The position numbers were made by a program, and so were the translations under genes. Shown here in pieces: positions 56,556 through 64,000 of a stretch of 64,000 nt of DNA (position 1 is its first letter; every line of letters begins with the position of its first letter). This DNA is from Cyanophora paradoxa (taxonomy: Eukaryota > Glaucocystophyceae > Cyanophorales > Cyanophoraceae): the NCBI GenBank assembly GCA_004431415.1, contig QPMI01000483.1:328556-392555 (forward strand). The letters run 5' to 3'. Under the pieces are notes generated by a model that saw nothing but the letters and a program-made list of their open reading frames with translations, made no database searches and had not been told where the DNA came from.

Positions 56556-56690
56556 ATTCGTCCAACTTTCTTCCAACTTCCGTTCAATTGCATGGTACGT
56601 ACTTTCGTCCAATTTTCAATTTCGTATTGGTACTTTCGTCCAACTTTCGTCCAACTTTATAATTAAAAACTTTCGTCCAATTATTGCAAT
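56556..56690. repeat. short array of TTTCGTCCAA-type words
   Basis: At least five copies of TTCGTCCAA, plus variants such as TTTCTTCCAACTT and CCGTTCAATT, in an AT-rich 135-bp block. They are irregularly spaced and stop where the dispersed repeat begins. Confidence 0.75.
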
Positions 56691-56930
56691 TGGGGAAGGG
56701 GAAATCACTTCCGAGGTTCCCCTAGCCTGTCCCTGTCCCTCGGGAGCCAACCCCACCCCAAATCCCGTTTCCCCGACTTCCTCAAAACCCGGGCCGCGCG
56801 GTACACCCTGAAAGCCCATCCCTAGGCCTAGGGGACCCCGGAACCAAGTCTCCCGGCCGGTCCCGTCCGACCAAGCCCAAGGGCGACCCAGGAACGGGCA
56901 CCAACACCCGGGACAAAAATGGGTGCAATC
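56689..56930 (+). repeat. dispersed repeat, copy 2
   Basis: Related to 25187-25396, with the same landmarks in the same order and orientation (GGGGAAGGG, CCCGGGCCGCGCGGTACACC, GACCCAGGAACGGGCACCAA, ACAAAAATGGGT), plus about 25 bp of extra insertions such as CCTAGGCCTAGGGG. Confidence 0.85.
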
Positions 56931-57389
56931 CGCGGAACTTCGGCAGTGCACGTGCAATTGCGAAGTCAACTAGTCGACTCGAATTCATGATGCTCGCACT
57001 GCGACAGTTGATCATGAGGCTGAGCTCAAAGACTCTGGGCGCGGGTACGTATACGTATACGTGGATGTGCATGCGACCTCACTGAGTCAAGTTGGGCCTT
57101 CACATGCCATGATGTAATAGCTGCATTTCACTCAGTGACTCCCCCAACGTTGCACCGCTACTGTTCCGTGGCACCGCCATGGCCACTGCCCCCCCGCCAT
57201 ACACGACCCAGTGTGTCGCGAGCGCCATTGCCAAGTTCAAAATTTCTTTCCTGTATACTCCTTTCCTAGATCACGACTACTGGTACAACATCTGCTTGCG
57301 TCCTAGGTCTCAACGCAGAGCGAATCAGGGAATCAAAACTGCCTTGACTGCAGCCAATCCTGGCGCCCAAGGGGGCGTCCGGAGGACGC

Positions 57390-59358
57390 TTAGTAGGCGT
57401 CGTCGCCCTCGGCGTTGAGGCCGGCCATCCGGCTCTTGACGCCGCGCGAGCGGAGGTCCGCGGCGATGGTGCGCTCGTCGGCGAGGTCTGCGCGCGGCGC
57501 GTCAGCGACGAAACGGGGGCGAGGCGCGCGGGTGCGGGGGCGGGGCTCGAGACGCACTGGCGACGTACTCCTCCGCCAGCTTGACCTCCTGGACGAGGCG
57601 CATCTCGTTCGAGAGGCGCTCGCCGTAGGTGAGGAGGGTCTGGAGTGTGATCTGGGGCTTGCGGAACTCCGGGAGCGGGGTCTTGGTGTTCACGATGCGC
57701 TTCGACAGGTTCTCAACGCCGGTCGTCTCGATGAACTTGCTGCGCCACGCGAAAAGGAACGGTAAGGAAACAGCGCGCTCAATCTGCCGCGGCAGAACGG
57801 GGCTGACCGGATCTCGTCGTCGTAGATGCGGGAGCGGAGCGAGCCGAAGAAGTCGATCGAGCGGTCGGGGAAGTGGTCGACGAGGGCGGCAACGTCGTTC
57901 TCCGAGATGCCGTCCTCCTTGAAGATGCCCCAGCACACGCCGATGCGGTCCTCGCGGGTCGGGTTCCAGTAGAACTTCTCCATACGGCCGTCACGGATGA
58001 GCGGGGCGTACAGGGTGGCGAAGTCGTTGCCAGTCACGACGATCGGGACGCGGGGGAGATCCTCAGCGTTGTACATGCCGGGCATCTGGGGCGCCGGCGG
58101 TCAGGGCGACCGGCGCCGGATCGAATTCGAGGCGCTCGCACCTGGACGTTGGTGGGGTTGTCGGCGATGTTCATGAGGGTGGCGTTGACCATCTGGTTGT
58201 TGACGGTGTACTGGGTGGTGCCGCCCATACGGCCAGCGCCGGCATCCAGATCGTTGATGTGGAGCACGCACATCTTGCCCTTCTTGATGACCTCCGCCGC
58301 CTCGCGGTAGCGCTGGCGGATGAGCTTCGCGGGCTCACCAGCGCTGGCGTCCTCGAGCTCGCCGGAGCTCATGAGGATGGGCTCAATGCCGAGCGCCTTG
58401 TAGACGAGCTCGCACTGGAAGGACTTGCCCTGGCCCTTGCCACCCCAGATGCCTAGAGTGCGAGTTTAAGAGAAACGAAAGACCGATGGAGCGCGCAGGC
58501 TAGGCGAACCGAGGATGAGCGGGACCTTGACCTTGGGCAGGTCGAGGAAGTTCTTGGTGATGTGGAGGACTGCGCGCGCAGGCCACGATCAGCCCGTGCA
58601 CTCTACAACGTACGACAGAAAGCGCGCGGCAATGGTCCCCGGCGCACCAATCTTGTCCATGAAGGTGGGGCAGATGTAGAAGTCGCCCTGGATGTTGCCG
58701 AAGGTGCGCTTGGCGGTGTTGTAGTACTCAATAGAGTCCTGGATCACAACGTGGGTCGAGCCGAGGCCCATGCCGGCGCCCTGGAACTTCTTGTCGACCA
58801 TGCCGCGGCCGCGGCGGATGTCGAGCTGGTCGTTGCCGGCCGACGAGTCGTTGGCGAGCGACGAGCCCCAGCCGTCCGAGTAGCCACCGCCGGACTTCTT
58901 GGGCGCCGGAGGCGCGGAGTAGCCGCCGTCGGGGCTGAAGCTGCCATCGGGGTTGAGGCCGGCCTGGACCGAGAACTCGACCTTGCCCGCCGCGACCTTG
59001 GCGCCGGCAAGGGGGTTGAAGAAGAACGAGCTCTTCTTCTCCACGCTGCCAAAAGCCGCCGCCTTCACGCTGCGCGCCAGCCGATCAGCGCGCGCAACGC
59101 CGATCATCGAGCATATCCGGCATCGGCGCGCGCGCGCGACATCTGCGAAACGCTCTCACCTCTTGACCTCCTGGGCGACCTGATCGGAAGAAACGAATCG
59201 CACATGAGATTCGGCCGACGACGGGTTGCGCGCAACCGCCCCAATAATCGGCGTCCGTGGCACGGGTCGGGCCCGCAGCTCACCTTGCAGGTCTTGGAGG
59301 TCGAGGCGGTGGCCGGAGCCGACGAGAGGGCCGCGACGGGGGTGCCGACGAACGCCAT
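57390..59358 (-). CDS. RCA: Rubisco activase, green type, chloroplast-targeted
   Basis: AAA+ ATPase that strips inhibitory sugar phosphates from Rubisco in the stroma. Exon 1 (ATG at 59358, [20 protein letters not shown]) is a Ser/Ala-rich transit-peptide start. Then come the N-domain (DGWGSSL with its conserved Trp, and [15 protein letters not shown]), [11 protein letters not shown] joined to LHITKNFL, Walker A ([20 protein letters not shown], about 58445-58390), Walker B and arginine-finger regions ([40 protein letters not shown]) and the substrate-recognition C-domain ([20 protein letters not shown]). It ends [11 protein letters not shown], without the Cys pair that makes the plant alpha isoform redox-sensitive. 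The introns are short. The start is 146-209 bp from the divergent SWIM gene. Confidence 0.95.
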
Positions 59359-59567
59359 TTGGCTGAACGAACTATGAGGGGGTGGCTCAGGAAATCGGCC
59401 AAGTCGACCAGGCTATTCTTCCCCCCCTCTGGGGGGGCAAGTTTCGACCCATTATTGCTGAGGTCTAGCCCAAAAGACTCCGGCTCGACTCCACGTGTGG
59501 TCGTTTGGACGACGAGGGCGTTCACCCGCGGCCGGGCCCCCCGGCGTCCCGCGGCGGGCGGCGCGAC

Positions 59568-62500
59568 ATGCACGCGTCTACGTCAGGCTCTACAGATGCG
59601 CACGCGTCACATCCTACGCTGACGGCCGTGCACGGAGCGCCCTACACGGGCAAAACGTGGTTATGTCTAGATCGGCTCGAGCCGACCACGCGGCGCGTAG
59701 CAGGAAAGCCGCCGCATGTCGAGAAGCGAGACGCGCTGCGCCTCCTGGAGGCGGGCGAGCGCAATGTCCTCCTCGACGACGGCGCGCTGGCGCCGGCGCT
59801 CCTGAAGAAGATCGCGGATGAGGCGGCGGCGCGGGTTCCGAAGGCGTACCTGCAGCTGTACGCCGTGCGCGCGGCGGGCGGCGAGCTGCAGAGCCACTGG
59901 GCGCGCGAGTGGGCGATCTCGGAGGCGATGACCTACGGCGAGGGGCCGGAGCGGGAGCCGGCGCTGGCGTGCCGGCACGCGCTCGCCGCGCCGTACGCGC
60001 CCATCCCCGAGGGCGCCTCGACCGCCGACATCGAGGCATGGTACCGCAGGCGCGCGCGCCCCGCCCCCGCGCGCCGCGCCGCGCGCCGACGCGCCCGAGC
60101 GGGGCGCAGGCCGGCGAGCGTGCCGGGGCGGGAGGAGGTGGGGATGGACGTCGTGGACAACGCGCCCTGCCCGATCCGGTGGACGGCGCCGCACGCGCCG
60201 GGGCGCCCGGGCCTCTTCGTCGACCCCGACGCCCTCCTCGAGCTCCGCCGCGGCCTCGGCGCCAGCGCGCCCCGCCCCGCCGCCCTCGCCGCCCTCGCCG
60301 CCTGGGCCCCCCGCTTCCCCTCCGCCAGGCCCGCCCCTCTCTCCCGGCGGCGCCGCGCGCCCTGCTGAACGCGGGCAGGGTGGTGGTGGTGGCGGACATG
60401 GCGCGGGTGCTGCCGCGGGTGCTAGGGAGGGGGTCGGGGGCGGGGACCCGGCGGCGCCCGCCCGGGAGGAGCTGCTGCGGCTGCTCGCCGACGCGGCGGG
60501 GCGCGCGGGGGTGCCCCTCCACCTCGCCGCCTGCGAGGGGGCCCCCGGGGCCCCTGACTTCGCCCGCCCGCCCCGCCCCGGCCTCTTCGCCTTCGCCCAG
60601 GTGCCTCCTCCCCCCGCCTCCCGCCCCGCCCCCCCAAGCCCCTGCAGCACCGGCACGAGCTGGAGCTGGGGGCCTGCCTGCTGCTCTCCCCCGAGGAGCC
60701 GGGGAGGCCTCCCGCGACCTCGCCGCCGCCGCCGCCGCCGCCGGCCTCCCCTCCCGCACCGCCCCGAGCTCGCCTCGGCCGACCCCCGCGCCGCCCCGCG
60801 GCCCCCGCTCCCGCCCTTCCTCGAGCTCCCGGGCCCAGCCTCGTGCACGCCCCGTCCCCGCCCTGCGACGACTGCTCCGTCCGACCCTCCCCCGCCCCCG
60901 CGTCGGGTGCGCGCCGCCCTCCTCCTCTTTCCACCGCCCCTCCCTTCGCCCACCCCCCGCAGGGCGCTGGAGCGCCGCTCGGGGCGCCTGCACGTCACCG
61001 TCGGCCCCTTCCGGCCCCGCGTGCGCCCTCCCCGTACCCCCGCCCTCCCCGCCCTCCCCGGCGCGCGCCTTCCCCGCGCCCTCCCCGACGCGGCGCGCGC
61101 CAGGAGGGCCCGCCGCCGGCGCGGCCGCCGCCCAGCCCCTTCTTCACTCCCCCGAAGTGCCCCGGCCCGCCGCCCCCGCCCCGCCGCGACCGGCGCGCCT
61201 GGCCCGGAGGAGGAGGCGGCGTGGCGGGCGGCGCCCGAGGAGGCGGTGCCAGCGGTGACGGCGGAGACGGCAGCGGCCGCCGGGGGCCCCAGGGCCGATT
61301 GGAGGAAAGCGCGACTCATCCTCTCAGACGGGAAGGCGCGCTGGCCCCCCCGCCCGCGCCTCGCGAGCAAACAAAGTCAGAGGCGGGTCGACAGCTGACG
61401 GGCGTGGAGCGGCGCGGGCTGCTGGTGACGGCGCGCTGCCAGGGCTCCGGCGCCGAGGCCCGCCCGCCGCCCGCCCTTCGCCCGCCCCGAGCGCCGCCTA
61501 GCGCCCCCGAGCGCCCGCGCAGGTCTACGAGCTGCGGCTTGCCCTCGCGGACCGCCGCGATGCCGGCCCGCCCCGCCCCCGGCCCCCTCCCCAGTCCCCC
61601 CCTCTGACGTCTCCTCTCTGCGGCAGACGCCGGCCTGGTGGCGCACAGCGCCTGCACGTGCCTCTTCTTCGAGCACGCGCGCCCCGAGCCCCGTGCGCCC
61701 CTCCCCGCCCCCCCCCCTCCCCCCCCCCCCCCCCCCCCCCCCCGCTCCTTACTCCCCCCGCAGCGAGCGCCCACGGCAAGCGGGAAACCCGATGGTCCGT
61801 TCTCCTTCTCTCTCCTGGGTTCCTTAAACGTTTCTGACGGGGTACCCCCCAGCGCGCCTGCAAGCACCTGTACGCCCTCCTCTGTCACCTCTACAACGCC
61901 GCGGTACCCCCTTTCGCTCTGTCCCCGCTCCGCTTTCCGCCCTGCTGACCGCGGGGCAGGAGGGACGATCTCCCGTGCGGGCCCCGGGAGCCCGCCCGCG
62001 CTCCCCCCGCCGACCGGCGCCGCGCAGCGCGACGCAATGGGTGCGCACGAGTTGGAGCGACTGCAGGCGGCCGCCGGCGCCCGCTCCCACGCCCCCCGCC
62101 CCTCCGCCGCCGCCGCCTCCTCCTCCTCCTCCTCCTCCTCTGTGCCCGCCCCCGCCCCGCGCTCCGAGCCGGCGGCCGCTCGGGGACGTCCCTCTCCGGC
62201 GCCGGCCGCCTCGGCCCCGGCCCCGGCCCCGGCGCCCCGCGCAGGGCCGGCCGCGGCGGCGGCGCCGGAGGTGGTGGACCTGGAGGCGGCGGAGGCGGCC
62301 CCGTCGGCCCCGGCGCAGCCGCCCAGCGCCCCCTCGTCCCCGCCCGAGGCCCCGCCCCGCCCCGCCCCCCGCAAGCTCCCCTCCTGGATGGGCGCTCCCG
62401 CCGGCAAGCCGGCCAAGCGGCCCCGGTGCGACCCGCCGGGCCTCGCGCGCCCTTCCGCTCGCCAACGTCCGACCACCCCGCGCAGAGCGGCCGCCGCGGC

Positions 62501-63826
62501 GGCGCCTGCGGCGGGGGCGGCCGGAGCCGGCGCGGAGGGGCGGCGGCGGAGGGCGGCGAGGGCCCGCGAAGAAGCGCAAGCGGAGCCGGCGCGCCCGAGC
62601 GGCCCGCCTCTCGGCGCGGGCCCCCGTCTGAGGGGCGCGGCAGGGCGCGGAAGGCGGACCCAACGGACCCGAAGGCACCACGGCGACCGGCCCCGCGGCG
62701 CCGGCGCGGCGCCGCCGTCGCCAGCGACTCGAGCGGGGGCGAGGGCGACGGCGCGGGCGGAGCCGGGAGGGCGGGGCCGGGGAGGGCGGGGCGGAGGAGG
62801 AGGAGGTGACGGAGGCGGACCTGCTCGCCATCGCCGAGGCGCTCGGCGCCGAGGAGGAGGCGGCGGCGGCGGCCGGCGAGGCCCCCGCCCCGCCCGACCC
62901 GCCCGCATCCTCCTCGGCCGCCGCCCCGGCCGCGAGGGGCCGCGGGGGCGGCGCGGGAGGCGCGCGGCGGCCGCCGGCAGCGAAGAGGAGCTGGAGGAGG
63001 CGGAGGCGGCGCGGCCAGCGGCGGCGCGGCGGGTCGCCCGCGCAAGCAGAGCGCGGAGGCGCAGGGCCGAGGAGGGCGCGGGCGCTGCGGGGCCCCGGCG
63101 GGGGCCGCGGTGCCGGCGGGGGCGGGGCGGCGGGGCGGGGGCGCCGAGGGAGGAGGAGATGGACGTGGAGGCGGCCCTCGCCCTCGCCGAGGCCGAGCCC
63201 GAGGCCCCGCCCCGCCCGCCCCGGCCCCGGCCCCGGCCCCCGCCCCGGCCCCGGCGGAGCGGGAGGGGGCGCGAGCGCGGTGGCGAGGGCGGCGGAGCGG
63301 TTCCGGGCGGCGCGGGAGACGCTGGAGGAGGAGGAGAGCCTTAGCCGGAGCCGGAGCCTCGGCCTCTCCCAGGCCCCCTCCCTCGGCCCCGCCCCGCCCC
63401 GGCCGCCGAGCCCGAGGCGGCCCCGGCGGGCGCCGACGACGTGCTCGAGCGCTTCCTCGCCTCCTCCCGCCGCCGCCGCCCCGCCCCGCCGAGCCGGCCC
63501 CCGCCCCGGCCCCGGCCCCGGCCCCGGCGGCGGGGCTGGAGCGGGCACCGTCGGCGGTGGCGCGGTTCACGGCGGCGGCGGCGGCGGCGGCGGCGCTGCG
63601 GCCGCCGGCGGAGGACCCGACGGCCGCCCTCGTGGCGATCGCCCGCCAGGTGCCCCTCGCTGCGCCCCCGCCCCCGGCCGGCTCTGGCGCGCCGCAGCTG
63701 ATGCGGCGAGCGGCGGGGCGGGGGTCAGGCGGGGAAGGGCGTCTCGAGCCTGCGGGAGCGCCTCGCGGCCGTCGGGCGCGGCCTCCCGGGGGCGGCCCCG
63801 GCGGCGGGGCCCCTGGCCCGCCCTGA
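59568..63826 (+). CDS. P-loop (kinase-like) protein with SWIM zinc finger and charged low-complexity tail
   Basis: ATG at 59568 (a longer start at 59505 is possible). The N-terminal domain has a Walker A motif, VHGAPYTGKTWLCLDRL (about 59625-59675), then DALRLLEAGERNVLLDDGAL and WAREWAISEAM. This pattern recalls PNK/AAA_33-type kinases, but weakly. Middle exons include WTAPHAPGRPGLFVDPDALL and ELLRLLADAAGRAGVPLHLA. Near 61400-61900 short exons read VERRGLLVTARCQGSG, VYELRLALAD, AGLVAHSACTCLFFEHA and RACKHLYALLCHLYNAAV. CxC followed by CxH gives a SWIM zinc finger split by introns, one with a 35-nt C run. The tail (62.0-63.8 kb) is Ala/Pro/Glu/Arg-rich and hard to frame. The C-terminal stop at 63826 is my best guess. 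It could be two genes. Confidence 0.55.
61707..61743 (+). repeat. poly-C intron tract
   Basis: A run of about 35 C with a single T, inside an intron of the SWIM gene, followed by an acceptor-like CCCCGCAG near 61762. Confidence 0.85.
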
Positions 63827-63970
63827 CCCACTGACGCCGCGCCACGTGTACAGTCCGGCGGTCCATGTCTCATTCGAAATCGAAATACAACAGCTCACTG
63901 CCGACGGTCGCTTCACCCACGCTCACCAGCCGCCGGAGCCGACGGGGGAAGGGGAGTCGGAGAAAGGGAA

Positions 63971-64000
63971 GGGGGGGGGGGGGGGGGGGGGGGGGGGGGG
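63971..64000 (+). repeat. poly-G run at the window end
   Basis: At least 30 consecutive G up to the last base. The true length is unknown because the window ends here. Confidence 0.9.

Larger units (their letters stand above)
54966..57389. other. repeat-rich intergenic region
   Basis: Contains direct repeats (55598-55917; 55930-56045), a USP-like fragment, an array of TTTCGTCCAA words (56556-56690), the second dispersed-repeat copy (56689-56930) and the 3' flank of Rubisco activase. The frame at 57179-57418 has no domain and overlaps the RCA end. No complete gene was seen. Confidence 0.6.

Noticed and set aside
57179-57418. 79-codon frame between the repeat region and RCA
   Set aside because: Overlaps the antisense of the RCA last exon and matches nothing recognisable.
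1-64000. CRISPR arrays, bacterial operons, rRNA or tRNA genes
   Set aside because: No regularly spaced repeats with unique spacers, no Shine-Dalgarno-led gene strings and no cloverleaf or rRNA segments were recognised. I could not run a tRNA scan, so a missed tRNA remains possible.

Overview
This window is nuclear DNA from a very GC-rich, intron-dense microbial eukaryote. Most genes are chains of short exons separated by 45-90 nt GT-AG introns. These introns typically have GTGCGC-type donors, a CTGAC-like branch site and a nearby CAG acceptor. A plant/green-type Rubisco activase (57390-59358) implies a photosynthetic cell of green or secondary-green ancestry. An RPGRIP1L-type transition-zone protein, a CEP164-type WW protein and IQ arrays imply a ciliated stage. 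The best guess is a flagellated prasinophyte-like or chlorarachniophyte-like alga; the species cannot be named from this sequence. Exon boundaries below are my own splice reasoning and gene ends are approximate.

Left part (1-13.2 kb): an RPGRIP1L-like gene (minus, C-terminus outside the window) is followed by a large palindrome. Two about 3.6-kb arms (3670-7289 and 9171-12805) each carry a secreted IPT/TIG-CUB protein gene in opposite orientation. The right copy is intact. The left copy has five single-base coding losses, all in G/C runs. The unique spacer between the arms holds an F-box protein fused to a degenerate PP2C domain. A perfect 73-bp direct repeat lies just outside the right arm.

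Middle part (13.4-34.9 kb): a HYPK gene is divergent from a 10-kb gene that is the most interesting item here. That gene encodes two tandem TIR domains, then a helical module, a transmembrane helix, a coiled coil, a long beta-propeller-like region and a C-terminal FN3-like domain. This order and several linker motifs recall bacterial TIR/STAND-WD40 sensors, but no NTPase domain is visible. It is followed by an intergenic stretch with a dispersed repeat, an armadillo-repeat gene (minus), and a giant CEP164-like gene with internally duplicated WW modules and many IQ motifs.

Right part (35-64 kb): an intact-ended DNA transposon (35011-40780; 145-bp inverted repeats starting TGTTG; 5-bp target duplication GCCGC) carries a Ginger-like integrase. 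Its catalytic core appears split between the two strands, as if by an internal inversion. Then come a PPR gene (plus), a large uncharacterised low-complexity gene or gene pair (minus), a MABP1/WDR62-like WD40 gene (plus), a repeat-rich intergenic region with a USP fragment, Rubisco activase (minus), and a divergent P-loop kinase-like/SWIM zinc-finger gene (plus). The window ends in a poly-G run.
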